From positions 62,001 through 126,000 of the forward strand of contig NZ_JAGJRS010000019.1 in assembly GCF_017837635.1 (NCBI RefSeq): 64,000 nucleotides of DNA. The letters run 5' to 3'. How positions within the stretch are numbered: the stretch's first letter is position 1; the number at the start of each line of letters is the position of its first letter. The notes under the pieces were generated by a model. That model made no database searches. It was not told the origin of the DNA and worked only from the letters and a program-made list of their open reading frames with translations. This DNA comes from Frateuria flava. GTDB lineage: Bacteria; Pseudomonadota; Gammaproteobacteria; Xanthomonadales; Rhodanobacteraceae. This document shows positions 1 through 8,019 of this stretch, piece after piece. Made by a program: the position numbers and the translations under genes.

Positions 1-518
1 CCGGACAGGCCGGTCACCGTGTCCATCAGCGCCTCGTCGTCGATCCAGCGGGTGATGCCGACTGCGTCGAGGATGTGCTGCGCCTGCGCCTTCTGCGGCG
101 GGCTGACCCGGGCGTTGGCGCACAGGCCGGTCGCGCCCGCGCCGATCAACGAAGGCGTGTTGGGCATGCAGCGCACGATCGGCAGGTGGGCGCCGAACCA
201 GCGTTCGAGCTGGTCCAGCCGTACCCCGGCGGCGATCGAGATCACCAGCGGGCGCTGGCGCTGCAGCACGTCGCGCAGTTCCGCCTGCAACGCCGGCATG
301 ATCTGCGGCTTGACCGCCAGCAGCAGGATTTCCGCGTCTTCGGCGGCCAGCCGGTTCTCGGCGAAGGTCGTCACGCCGAACTCGCGGGCGAGCGCCTCGC
401 GCGCCTGCGCCTGCGGCTCGGCCACGCGGATGGACGAGGCCGAGGCGCCGGTCTTGAGCAGGCCGCCGATCAGGCTGCGCGCCATGTTGCCGCCGCCGAT
501 GAAGGCAAGTCGTGTCAT
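1..518 (-). CDS. proC: Pyrroline-5-carboxylate reductase (partial, C-terminus beyond the window)
   Basis: Catalyses the last step of proline synthesis, NAD(P)H-dependent reduction of pyrroline-5-carboxylate, in the cytoplasm. The reverse strand reads MTRLAFIGGGNMARSLIGG, with the N-terminal Rossmann glycine motif GGGNMA at residues 8-13. AVKPQ and RCMPNTPSLIGAGATG, both typical of ProC, follow. About 172 residues are visible; the family is about 270 long, so the last third lies left of base 1. The ATG at 518 is preceded by an AAGGGA ribosome site. The gene is divergent from pilT. In many gammaproteobacteria yggS sits between proC and pilT, but there is no such gene here. Confidence 0.93.
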   Translation of the reverse strand, partial: MTRLAFIGGGNMARSLIGGLLKTGASASSIRVAEPQAQAREALAREFGVTTFAENRLAAEDAEILLLAVKPQIMPALQAELRDVLQRQRPLVISIAAGVRLDQLERWFGAHLPIVRCMPNTPSLIGAGATGLCANARVSPPQKAQAQHILDAVGITRWIDDEALMDTVTGLS

Positions 519-873
519 GCCGGTCCCTTGGGTTGTGGGGCCCGATACCTTAACCCGAAGCGGCCGGGCGGGTGACAAGGCCCGCCCAACCCCTTGGGGA
601 ACGCAGCTGTGCGCGACCGCCGTGTCCGGTCGAGCGCAGGAGAGGCGCTGCGACAACGGACAGGAAACCGGTGGGAAGCCATCGCAGTTTCCGCATTGGG
701 AGGCGCCAACCCACTGGTCGCAAAGCCATTCGCGCGAGTAGTATCGGCTCGTTGCGAGGGGGTTGTCGGATGGCCGGCTCGAAGGCGACGGAGCGTGCGC
801 GAGCGCGCGACCGGGCGGTCCCCTGCGCAGTACCGCTATTCATCCAGACGAACGTTTTAAGGGGAAACGCCCG
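519..873. other. Divergent intergenic region proC/pilT
   Basis: About 355 bases with no supportable gene. It must hold the promoters of proC and pilT, but I see no convincing -35/-10 pair. A short inverted repeat (GGGCGGG at 566-572, CCCGCCC at 581-587) and the string GTGCGCGACCG near 610, shared with other intergenic repeats in this window, are visible. The reading frame of pilT stays open upstream of its ATG, but that stretch does not look like PilT. Confidence 0.5.
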
Positions 874-1911
874 ATGGACATCGCCGAACTGTTGGCCTTT
901 TCGGTCAAGAACAAGGCCTCGGACCTGCATCTTTCGGCCGGCCTGCCGCCGATGATCCGCGTGGACGGCGACGTGCGCCGCATCAACATCCCGCCGCTGG
1001 AACACAAGCAGGTCCACTCGCTGATCTACGACATCATGTCGGACAAGCAGCGGCGCGACTACGAGGAGTTCTACGAGACCGACTTCTCCTTCGAGATCCC
1101 GGGCCTGGCGCGTTTCCGCGTCAACGCGTTCAACCAGAACCGTGGCGCCGGTGCGGTGTTCCGTACCATTCCGTCCGAAGTGCTGACGCTGGAAGACCTC
1201 GGCGCGCCGCGCATCTTCCGCGAACTGATCGAGCAGCCGCAGGGCCTGATCCTGGTGACCGGCCCGACCGGCTCGGGCAAGTCGACCACGCTGGCGGCGA
1301 TGGTCGACCACATCAACAAGAACGAATACGGGCACATGCTCACGGTCGAGGATCCGATCGAGTTCGTGCACACCTCGCAGAAGTGCCTGGTCAACCAGCG
1401 CGAGGTGCATCGCGACACGCACGGCTTCAACGAGGCGCTGCGCTCGGCGCTGCGCGAGGACCCCGACTACATCCTGGTCGGTGAGTTGCGCGACCTGGAG
1501 ACCATCCGCCTGGCGCTGACCGCCGCGGAAACCGGCCACCTGGTGTTCGGCACCCTGCACACCAGCTCGGCCGCCAAGACCATCGACCGCATCATCGACG
1601 TGTTTCCTTCCGGCGAAAAGCCGATGGTGCGCTCCATGCTGTCCGAGTCGCTGCGCGCGGTGATCTCGCAGACGCTGCTCAAGAAAGTCGGCGGCGGGCG
1701 TATTGCGGCGCACGAGATCATGATCGGCATCCCCGCCATCCGCAACCTGATCCGCGAGGACAAGGTCGCGCAGATGTACTCCTCCATCCAGACCGGCCAG
1801 CAGTACGGCATGCAGACGCTGGACCAGAATCTGCAGGACCTGGTCAAGCGTGGCCTGATCGCGCGGCAGGAGGCGATCGGCTATGCCAAGAACAAGGATG
1901 TGTTCAAGTAA
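874..1911 (+). CDS. pilT: Type IV pilus retraction ATPase PilT
   Basis: Cytoplasmic hexameric ATPase that drives depolymerisation of the pilin fibre, giving twitching motility. The 345-residue product has the usual PilT length. Visible are the N-terminal PAS-like part (MDIAELLAFSVKNKASDLHL), Walker A GPTGSGKST at residues 130-138, the Asp box TVEDPIE near 157, Walker B ILVGE near 200 with the AIRNLIRE-type C-terminal motif, and the His box GTLHT near 226. The ATG at 874 is chosen over upstream in-frame codons because AAGGGGAAA precedes it and the protein then begins like known PilT. The paralogue pilU follows 136 bases downstream in the same direction. Confidence 0.97.
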   Translation: MDIAELLAFSVKNKASDLHLSAGLPPMIRVDGDVRRINIPPLEHKQVHSLIYDIMSDKQRRDYEEFYETDFSFEIPGLARFRVNAFNQNRGAGAVFRTIPSEVLTLEDLGAPRIFRELIEQPQGLILVTGPTGSGKSTTLAAMVDHINKNEYGHMLTVEDPIEFVHTSQKCLVNQREVHRDTHGFNEALRSALREDPDYILVGELRDLETIRLALTAAETGHLVFGTLHTSSAAKTIDRIIDVFPSGEKPMVRSMLSESLRAVISQTLLKKVGGGRIAAHEIMIGIPAIRNLIREDKVAQMYSSIQTGQQYGMQTLDQNLQDLVKRGLIARQEAIGYAKNKDVFK

Positions 1912-1920
1912 GGCCGGAAA

Positions 1921-2037
1921 TGGGAAATCGGGAATAGGGAATCGCAAACCCGTTTCCGGTCTTCCGGTGTATCTCGCTCGGTGGATGACCGAGGGTGTGC
2001 TTTTGACGATTCCCGATTAACGATTCCCGATTCCCGG
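1921..2037. repeat. Inverted array of GATTCCCG-type units between pilT and pilU
   Basis: At 1921-1944 the plus strand carries three diverged copies of a GGGAATCG-type unit. At 2007-2037 three copies of the complement (CGATTCCCGATT-type) occur, the last two nearly back to back. The two blocks face each other across about 60 bases and could pair as a hairpin in the pilT-pilU transcript. Similar GGGAATCGGGAATCG strings are, to my knowledge, scattered through xanthomonad genomes. No protein is encoded here. Confidence 0.7.
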
Positions 2038-2047
2038 ACATCAAGCC

Positions 2048-3214
2048 ATGAGCGATTTCGATTTCACCTCTTTCCTCAAGCTGATGGTGCACAAGAAGGC
2101 GTCGGACCTGTTCGTCACCGCCGGCGTTGCGCCGTCGATGAAGCTGCAGGGGCGCGTCGTGCCGATCACGCAGAGCCCGCTTTCCGTGCAGCAGGCGCGC
2201 GACATGGTGCTCAACATCATGACGCCGGCACAGCGCGAGGAGTTCGAGAAGACCCACGAGTGCCAGTTCGCGATCTCGGCGCAGGGCGTGGGGCGTTTCC
2301 GCGTGTCGTGCTTCTATCAGCGCAACTGCGTGGGCATGGTGCTGCGACGGATCGAATCGAAGATTCCGACCTTCGAGGAGCTCACGCTGCCGCCGGTGCT
2401 CAAGACGCTGTCGATGACCAAGCGCGGCATCATCATCTTCGTCGGCGCCACCGGATCCGGTAAGTCGACCTCGCTGGCCGCGATGGTCGGCTACCGCAAC
2501 CAGAACTCGACCGGCCACATCATCACGATCGAGGACCCGATCGAGTACGTGCACAAGCACGAGGGCTGCATCATCACCCAGCGCGAGATCGGCATCGATA
2601 CCGACAACTGGGACAATGCGCTGAAGAACACGTTGCGCCAGGCGCCCGACGTGATCCTGATCGGCGAGGTGCGTACCCGCGAGACGATGGAGTACGCGAT
2701 CAACTTCTCCGAGACCGGCCACCTGTGCCTGTGCACGTTGCATGCGAACAATGCCAACCAGGCGATCGACCGCATCCTGCACTTCTTCCCGGAAGACCGC
2801 CGCCAGCAGCTGTTCATGGACCTGTCGCTGAACCTCAAGGGCATCGTGGCGCAGCAGCTGATCCCCACGCCGGACGGCAAGGCGCGGCGCGTGGCGGTCG
2901 AGGTGCTGCTGGGCACGCCGCTGGTGCAGGACTACATCCGCCAGGGCGAGATCCACAAGATCAAGGAAGTGATGAAGGACTCGGTCAACCTGGGGATGCG
3001 CACCTTCGACCAGAGCCTGGTCGAGCTCTACCACGCCGGCGAAATCAGCTACGAGGATGCGCTGCGCCACGCCGACAGCTCGAACGAAGTGCGCCTGCGC
3101 ATCAAGCTGGCGCAGGGCGGCGATGCGCACACCCTGTCGCAGGGCCTGGATGGCGTCGAGCTGGAAGAGACCCGCGACAACAACCAGTTCGGCGGCGGCA
3201 TGCTGCGGCGTTGA
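2048..3214 (+). CDS. pilU: PilT-dependent accessory retraction ATPase PilU
   Basis: PilT paralogue that supports pilus retraction under load and depends on PilT. The product is 388 residues, longer than PilT by a C-terminal extension, as usual for PilU. Walker A GATGSGKST lies at residues 133-141, then TIEDPIEYVH, Walker B VILIGE and the His box CTLHANN. The Ala in place of Pro in Walker A and the start MSDFDFTSFLKLMVHKKASDLF are both PilU-like. Translation starts at the ATG at 2048. No Shine-Dalgarno sequence is obvious because the GATTCCCG repeat runs up to it. Confidence 0.95.
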   Translation: MSDFDFTSFLKLMVHKKASDLFVTAGVAPSMKLQGRVVPITQSPLSVQQARDMVLNIMTPAQREEFEKTHECQFAISAQGVGRFRVSCFYQRNCVGMVLRRIESKIPTFEELTLPPVLKTLSMTKRGIIIFVGATGSGKSTSLAAMVGYRNQNSTGHIITIEDPIEYVHKHEGCIITQREIGIDTDNWDNALKNTLRQAPDVILIGEVRTRETMEYAINFSETGHLCLCTLHANNANQAIDRILHFFPEDRRQQLFMDLSLNLKGIVAQQLIPTPDGKARRVAVEVLLGTPLVQDYIRQGEIHKIKEVMKDSVNLGMRTFDQSLVELYHAGEISYEDALRHADSSNEVRLRIKLAQGGDAHTLSQGLDGVELEETRDNNQFGGGMLRR

Positions 3215-3246
3215 TGGTCCTCCCTGAAGTCCCGTAACGCCCTCTT

Positions 3247-3273
3247 GCAGGAGCGCACCCGGTGCGCTCCTGC
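3247..3273. repeat. Perfect 13-bp palindromic repeat (GCAGGAGCGCACC type)
   Basis: GCAGGAGCGCACC (3247-3259) and its exact complement (3261-3273) flank one base. It lies just after pilU and belongs to a family of GTAGGAGCGCACC-like intergenic elements seen elsewhere in the window (about 39566 and, diverged, 42794-42864 and 45492-45544). The form resembles REP elements. Confidence 0.75.
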
Positions 3274-3300
3274 GTGGAAGCGGAAAATCGGGACGTTCGT

Positions 3301-3340
3301 GGACAACAAAAAGGAGCCGGAAGGCTCCTTTTTGTTGTCC
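3301..3340. terminator. Bidirectional terminator between pilU and the BON gene
   Basis: A perfect 18-bp inverted repeat (3301-3318 and 3323-3340) with a GGAA loop. The GGAGCC/GGCTCC core is flanked by an A-run on the left and a T-run on the right, so it can end transcription both from pilU and from the convergent BON-domain gene. Confidence 0.9.
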
Positions 3341-3388
3341 GACTGCGCCGGAATGGGCTGGCGTCAGCGATGACGGCAGCGCTGCCGA

Positions 3389-3772
3389 CTACGGCGTATC
3401 GGCGCCCGCTGTCACGGTCAGGGCCGTGGCGTCGACGCTCTTCACGCCCTTTACGCTGTGCGCGACCTGGATGGCCTTGTTCTTGTCCATGTTGCTGGCC
3501 ACCGTGCCGGTCAACCGCACCATGCCGTCACGGGTATCCACCGAGATCTTGCTGGCGGGAATTTCGGATGTGGTGGCGAATTCGGATTTGACCTTGGTGG
3601 TGATCCAGGCATCGTCCACCTTGCCCGGTACGGTCTGGTTGCTGGACTGCATGCTGCCGCTGGACTGCGCGTCGGCGTCCTGCGCGAGGGCCTGCGCAAA
3701 CGGCACGGCGGCCAACGCAGCGGTCAGGCCGGCGGCGATGAAGGCTCGATGGAACGCGGAATGGGTACGCAT
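3389..3772 (-). CDS. Periplasmic BON-domain protein (OsmY-like)
   Basis: A 127-residue secreted protein. Residues 1-30 form a signal peptide (MRTHSAFHRAFIAAGLTAAL, ending ALAQD). After a Ser/Gln-rich linker, one BON domain (about residues 50-122) carries the typical start DDAWITTKVKSEF and core VRLTGTV. BON domains are thought to bind membranes or phospholipid and occur in osmotic-stress proteins such as OsmY, which has two copies; here there is one. The ATG at 3772 is chosen because AAGGAGAG precedes it and the signal peptide starts there; the frame stays open upstream to 4027 without sensible sequence. The exact role is not known. Confidence 0.85.
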   Translation of the reverse strand: MRTHSAFHRAFIAAGLTAALAAVPFAQALAQDADAQSSGSMQSSNQTVPGKVDDAWITTKVKSEFATTSEIPASKISVDTRDGMVRLTGTVASNMDKNKAIQVAHSVKGVKSVDATALTVTAGADTP

Positions 3773-3997
3773 GGCACTCTCCTTCGGGTGACTGTCGCTA
3801 AACGATGCATTTGCACCGCGGGAGTCATGGCAACAGGGCCACCGTGAACGGGTTGTGCGTCGGATACTTTGCCGTTCAGTGGCAATTACCGTTGTGAACG
3901 GCTGGCTGAAAGGAAGGTTCGGGCGGCGCGAAAAGACGGTGAGCCGCCCGTTGTGCACCTGCTTGGCGCGCGCGCCTGCCGTAGGCCGAAAAGCAAG

Positions 3998-4020
3998 CGG
4001 GGCGCCCTGGAGGCGCCCCG
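3998..4020 (-). terminator. Probable terminator of the lipoprotein gene
   Basis: CGGGGCGCC (3998-4006) and GGCGCCCCG (4012-4020) form a GC-rich hairpin 23 bases past the lipoprotein stop. Read on the minus strand it is followed by CTTGCTTTTC, a weak T-rich tail. Confidence 0.55.
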
Positions 4021-4042
4021 CATGCAAACCCTCGGTACCGCC

Positions 4043-5818
4043 TTACTTGAGCGTGGTCTGGCTGGTGATCGTCAGGCCATGATCGTCGACGTGTGCGTCA
4101 GCATCGATCGACTCGATGCGCGCGGCCTGCGCACGCATGGCGTCGAACTGCGCCTTGGTGCGCGCCTCGGCGGCGGCCTTGTCCACCTGGTCTTCAGTGC
4201 TGGCCGCGTCATCCTTGCCCAGCGCCGCGGCAGCGGATGCCAGGCTGTCGGCCTTCTGCTGCATCAGGGTGACCCAGTCCAGGTACATCTGGCCGCTCAG
4301 GTGCATGCGCAGCATCTGTCCGGCGTTGCCGATCGGCGCCTTGAGCGCGTCGGCCAGTTTGCCGTCCTCGCCCGCGCCGATGCCCAACCCCAGGCTCTTG
4401 GGGCCCATCGCCAGCCAGGCCGGCTGGCCGACCATGTTGGCGAGGGCCGGCGGCAGTGCCGCCGGCTTGCCATCGGCGGTGAGCTTCAGCTGCGCCAGGG
4501 CCGGGGTCATCATCTGACCCATCGCCAGCAGGCCAGCGGGGTTGCTGGTGCCGAGCACCAGTCGGCCGGTGAACTGCGGCATGGCGTTGGCCTGGCCCGG
4601 CGCGAAGCTGTCCAGTGACAGGCCAAGGCCCAGCAGGTCGCCGAACGGCGGGATGGCCGCTTTCTGCATGTTCTGGCCGAGCTTGGCGAACGTGTCGTTG
4701 AGGTCGGTCAGTGCGGGGCAGGTGAACGGCTTGGCCGCCACCGCATCGGCCTGCGCGCTCCAGAACGTGCGCACCTGCGCCACCGGCAGGCCGAGGAAAA
4801 ACTCGAACGGCGACGTGGCTTGCATGGCGCCGAGCCCGGGCAGGTCGACCTTCAGCCCGCCGAAGGCCTGGGTGATGTCGCTGGCCAGCGAGACGTCCCA
4901 GCGCATGTCCTGATGCTTGGCCTCCAGCCGGGTGTAGCCGAAGCTCAGCTCCGGCACGCGGCTGGCGATGCGCGTGGCGTCGGCTTCGCAACTGGGCGGA
5001 ATCTGCAGCTGGTTGGAAACCGGCTCGCCGGTCTTGGCCGACTCGGCCTGTGCGCGTGCCCTGAGCAAGGCGTTGAACAGCGGGTCCTTGCCACTGGCGG
5101 CGAGCGGCAGGGCGCGGGTCAGGTCGAGCTCGCCCACGGCCCATTTCTCGTAGCCCTTGGTCTTGGCCAGCTTGGCCAGACGGCCTTCGTCCTGCAGGTT
5201 CTTGGACGGGCGATCCAGGCCCAGCGCCTGGCGCAGCAGCGGCTGAGACGCATCGGCCGGCAGGATCGCGGCCACCGCCTGCTTGCCGACCACGGCCAGG
5301 ATCAGCTGGGTGCCCGTGGCGGCCGAGACGTGGCGCCGGTAGCTCTGCTTGTCCAGATTGGCGACGTCGAGCTTCTTGCCATAGGCGGCTTCCAGTCGGC
5401 CCACGAAAGCCTCGAACGCGTCGGAATCGCTGAGCTGGAAGCGCAGCACCGGCGCCAGGCCCAGGCCGTAGAGCGCGGAGTAGCCCTTGAGATCCAGGCC
5501 GGCGCCCTGCGCGAACGTTTCGACCGACTTGCCGTCCAGCTCCTTGGCGAAGGCGCGCAGCAGGTTGGCGGTGTCCGGGTCCTTGGCCGCCATCTCGTCC
5601 GCGGCGGCACGAAGCTGGGTCACCTCGGCCGGCATCTGCGCATCGGCCTGGGCGAGCAGGGCGGCGCGGGTGTTGTCGTCGAGCACGTCAAGGTTGGCCA
5701 CCACGTAGGGCGTGTCCGCCGGCACGAAGGCCAGCGGAGCGTCCTTGTCCTTGTGTCCACATGCCGCCAGCAACAGGCCGGCCAAAGCCAGCGCGAGGGT
5801 GCGCTTCGTCGATCGCAT
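4043..5818 (-). CDS. Large predicted lipoprotein of unknown function
   Basis: A 591-residue protein I do not recognise. It begins MRSTKRTLALALAGLLLAAC with a lipobox (LLAAC, Cys20) followed by GHKDKD, so it should be lipidated. The residue after Cys is Gly, not Asp, which favours the outer membrane. The rest is rich in Ala, Leu and Lys with no further membrane segment. A start like PLAFVPADTPYVVANLD is reminiscent of the DUF3352-type family of bacterial surface proteins, but that is only an impression. A near-C-terminal stretch is helical and charged. It stands alone: hairpins separate it from pyrB upstream and from the BON gene downstream. The ATG at 5818 is supported by the signal peptide. 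Confidence 0.8.
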   Translation of the reverse strand: MRSTKRTLALALAGLLLAACGHKDKDAPLAFVPADTPYVVANLDVLDDNTRAALLAQADAQMPAEVTQLRAAADEMAAKDPDTANLLRAFAKELDGKSVETFAQGAGLDLKGYSALYGLGLAPVLRFQLSDSDAFEAFVGRLEAAYGKKLDVANLDKQSYRRHVSAATGTQLILAVVGKQAVAAILPADASQPLLRQALGLDRPSKNLQDEGRLAKLAKTKGYEKWAVGELDLTRALPLAASGKDPLFNALLRARAQAESAKTGEPVSNQLQIPPSCEADATRIASRVPELSFGYTRLEAKHQDMRWDVSLASDITQAFGGLKVDLPGLGAMQATSPFEFFLGLPVAQVRTFWSAQADAVAAKPFTCPALTDLNDTFAKLGQNMQKAAIPPFGDLLGLGLSLDSFAPGQANAMPQFTGRLVLGTSNPAGLLAMGQMMTPALAQLKLTADGKPAALPPALANMVGQPAWLAMGPKSLGLGIGAGEDGKLADALKAPIGNAGQMLRMHLSGQMYLDWVTLMQQKADSLASAAAALGKDDAASTEDQVDKAAAEARTKAQFDAMRAQAARIESIDADAHVDDHGLTITSQTTLK

Positions 5819-5835
5819 GATTCGGTTCCCTGAAA

Positions 5836-5867
5836 AAAGAAGAAAGGCGCGGCCATTATGCCGCGCC
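5836..5867 (-). terminator. Intrinsic terminator downstream of pyrB
   Basis: GGCGCGGC (5846-5853) and GCCGCGCC (5860-5867) form a stem. On the minus strand it is followed by TTTCTTCTTTTTT, a good U-tract. It ends the gshB-tonB-yqgE-ruvX-pyrB transcript and separates pyrB from the lipoprotein gene. Confidence 0.85.
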
Positions 5868-5913
5868 CCCGGGGTGGACCGCCTGTGCCTGCCGTCGGGG
5901 TACCGACGCCCGA

Positions 5914-6876
5914 TCAGCGGGCGAGCAGCTCGCCCAGCACGGCCATGCGCACGAACACGCCGTTGCCGACCTGTTCGAGGATCTTCGACTGCGCGCCGTC
6001 GGCCACGTCCGAGGCGATTTCCACGCCACGGTTGATCGGGCCCGGGTGCATGACCAGGCACCCCTTGGCGGCGAGCGCCAGGCGGCGGGTGTCCAGGCCG
6101 TAACGGGCGAAGTAGGCCGCCTCGTCGGGAAGCTCGGTGGCGCTCATGCGCTCCTTCTGCAGGCGCAGCATGATCGCCACATCGGCGCCGGCGATCGCCT
6201 CGTCGAAATCCTGGACGAACACGCAGCGGGGAAATTCCTCCTGCGAGGGCATCAACGGCGCAGGGCCGCACAGGCGGATCTCGCGCACACCCATGGCGGT
6301 AAGCGCATGCACGTCCGAGCGCGCCACGCGCGAGTGCTTGATGTCGCCGCAAATCACTACCGCCAGGTTCTCGAAGTCCGGGCGGTGCTCGCGGATGGTC
6401 ATCACGTCGAGCAGGCCCTGGGTGGGATGGGCGCGGTTGCCGTCGCCGGCGTTGACCACCGACACGCCGCTCATCGCGTGGCGCACCAGTTCCTCGGGCG
6501 TACCGGAAACCTTGTGCCGGACCACGATGGCATCCAGGTGCATTGCCTCGAGCGTATGCAACGTATCGAACAGTTCCTCGCCCTTGGCGGTCGAGGAGAA
6601 GCCGATGTCGAAGTTGATCACGTCGGCGCCCAGCCGGCGCGCGGCCAGTTCGAACGAGGTGCGCGTGCGGGTGGACGGCTCGAAGAACAGGTTGAGCACG
6701 GTCCGCCCGTTGAGCAGGTCCAGCTTGCGGGTGCCATGGGCGCAGGCGTCGCGCATCGACAGGGCGCGGTCGAGCAGGCGCTCGATGCAGGCGCGGGGCA
6801 GGTTTTCGAGCGTGGTCAGGTGGCGCAGGCGGGTGCTCATGGCGTGCGGTTCGAAAGCGCGGGAAGGAATGAACAT
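5914..6876 (-). CDS. pyrB: Aspartate carbamoyltransferase catalytic subunit
   Basis: Catalyses the first committed step of pyrimidine synthesis, joining carbamoyl phosphate and L-aspartate. The product is 320 residues. The carbamoyl-phosphate site STRTRTSFE is at residues 68-76, and HPGPINRGVE near the C-terminus contains the conserved HPGP loop. An ATG at 6840 (MSTRLRHLTTL) would give a 308-residue protein and is an alternative start; neither has a strong ribosome site. The gene follows ruvX by 18 bases in the same direction, an order familiar in pseudomonads and xanthomonads. No pyrI or pyrC-like partner is next to it. Confidence 0.95.
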   Translation of the reverse strand: MFIPSRAFEPHAMSTRLRHLTTLENLPRACIERLLDRALSMRDACAHGTRKLDLLNGRTVLNLFFEPSTRTRTSFELAARRLGADVINFDIGFSSTAKGEELFDTLHTLEAMHLDAIVVRHKVSGTPEELVRHAMSGVSVVNAGDGNRAHPTQGLLDVMTIREHRPDFENLAVVICGDIKHSRVARSDVHALTAMGVREIRLCGPAPLMPSQEEFPRCVFVQDFDEAIAGADVAIMLRLQKERMSATELPDEAAYFARYGLDTRRLALAAKGCLVMHPGPINRGVEIASDVADGAQSKILEQVGNGVFVRMAVLGELLAR

Positions 6877-6894
6877 GCGATGGCCTGGCTCAAG

Positions 6895-7326
6895 CTAGTG
6901 GGAGGCGGAGGCGGCGGCAAGCCAGCGTTCGAGGATCACCGCGGCGGCTTCCGCGTCGATATTGGCCGCGTCGCTGCGGCGCTTCGTGCCGGCGGCGCGC
7001 GCTTGCGCGAAGCGCTGTGCGGCTTCCTGCGAGCTGTGCTGTTCGTCCACCAGCGCGACCGGCGCCTGGTAGCGCTCGCGCAGGTGTTCGGCGAAACGGC
7101 GGGCAAGCCGGGTGGCCGGCTGGACGGTGCCATCGAGCGCCAGCGGCAGGCCGACGACCAGCGTGTCCGGCTGCCATTGCTTGTGCAGGTCATCCAGCTG
7201 CTGCCAGTCCGGGCCGCTGTCGCGGACCGGGACCACGGCCAGGGCACGGGCGCTTGCGGTGATGGTGTTGCCGACGGCCACGCCGATGAGTTTGCTGCCG
7301 ACGTCGAAACCCAGCACGCAACTCAT
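6895..7326 (-). CDS. ruvX: RuvX/YqgF family RNase H-fold nuclease (pre-16S rRNA / Holliday junction resolvase-like)
   Basis: The 143-residue product has the normal length for this family. The N-terminal RNase H-like strand GFDVGSK supplies the first acidic residue (Asp8), VDEQHSS the second and the DAEAAAVIL region the third. YqgF in E. coli is essential and trims the 5' end of 16S rRNA; the resolvase role is inferred from structure. It sits between yqgE and pyrB, the usual order. Confidence 0.93.
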   Translation of the reverse strand: MSCVLGFDVGSKLIGVAVGNTITASARALAVVPVRDSGPDWQQLDDLHKQWQPDTLVVGLPLALDGTVQPATRLARRFAEHLRERYQAPVALVDEQHSSQEAAQRFAQARAAGTKRRSDAANIDAEAAAVILERWLAAASASH

Positions 7327-7363
7327 GCGCGGCGGTCCATGCCGTCGACCGCCCGCCAGGCGT

Positions 7364-7936
7364 TCACGCGTGGCCTGCGTAGCCGGGAAGTTGCAGCGGA
7401 TCGACGCCGACCAGGCCGGCAGCGGCGCTCCAGCGCTCCTCCAGCGGGGTGTGGAACATCACCCGCTCGTTCGCCTCGGCGGTGAGCCAGCTGTTGTCCT
7501 TCAGCTCCTGCTCCAGCTGGCCGGCGCTCCAGCCGGCGTAGCCCAGCGCCATCAGCGCGTCGTGGGGGCCCTCGCCGGCCGCCATGGCGACCAGGATGTC
7601 GCGCGAGGTGGTCACCGACCATTCGTCGTTGATGCGATAGCTCGATTCCCAGTGCCCGTGCTCGCGGTGCAGCACGAAGCCGCGTTCCTGCTGCACCGGG
7701 CCGCCAATCAGCACCGGCCGATCGGCCAGCTCCAGGTCGCTGCAATCGAGCTTGAGTTGTGCCAGCACGTCGCCGAGCCGGTATTCGGAAAGCCGGTTGA
7801 CCAGCAGGCCCACCGCGCCGTCCTCGTCGTGCTGGCACAGGAAGGCCACGCTGCGCGAAAACGGCGGTTCGGCCAGGCTGGGCATGGCGATCAGGAAATG
7901 TCCGGCGAGAGTCTGCGGGTTGGGGACGGCGCTCAT
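7364..7936 (-). CDS. yqgE: YqgE/AlgH family protein
   Basis: A 190-residue cytoplasmic protein of the UPF0301 (YqgE/AlgH) family, whose molecular role is not settled. The start LAGHFLIAMPSL, the block GLLVNRLSE and the motif GPVQQERGFVLH are hallmark sequences. AlgH was named as an alginate regulator in Pseudomonas. The ATG at 7936 gives the family's normal length, although the frame remains open to 8962 across tonB. It precedes ruvX by 37 bases in the operon. Confidence 0.93.
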   Translation of the reverse strand: MSAVPNPQTLAGHFLIAMPSLAEPPFSRSVAFLCQHDEDGAVGLLVNRLSEYRLGDVLAQLKLDCSDLELADRPVLIGGPVQQERGFVLHREHGHWESSYRINDEWSVTTSRDILVAMAAGEGPHDALMALGYAGWSAGQLEQELKDNSWLTAEANERVMFHTPLEERWSAAAGLVGVDPLQLPGYAGHA

Positions 7937-8019
7937 GCGGCCATTGTAGTGCGGAGGCGGACGTTCGTTGTAACGCGTCCGATGTGAAGCGCCCGCGTTG
8001 GGCGGCCGACACCGACGCC

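Noticed and set aside
550-1947. 465-residue minus-strand open frame across pilT
   Set aside because: It mirrors the pilT codons; high G+C gives long antisense frames. The translation is Arg/Asp/His-rich without family motifs, while pilT on plus is unmistakable.
1921-2037. Possible CRISPR-like array
   Set aside because: The units are about eight bases, imperfect, without spacers of constant length, and no cas gene is present.
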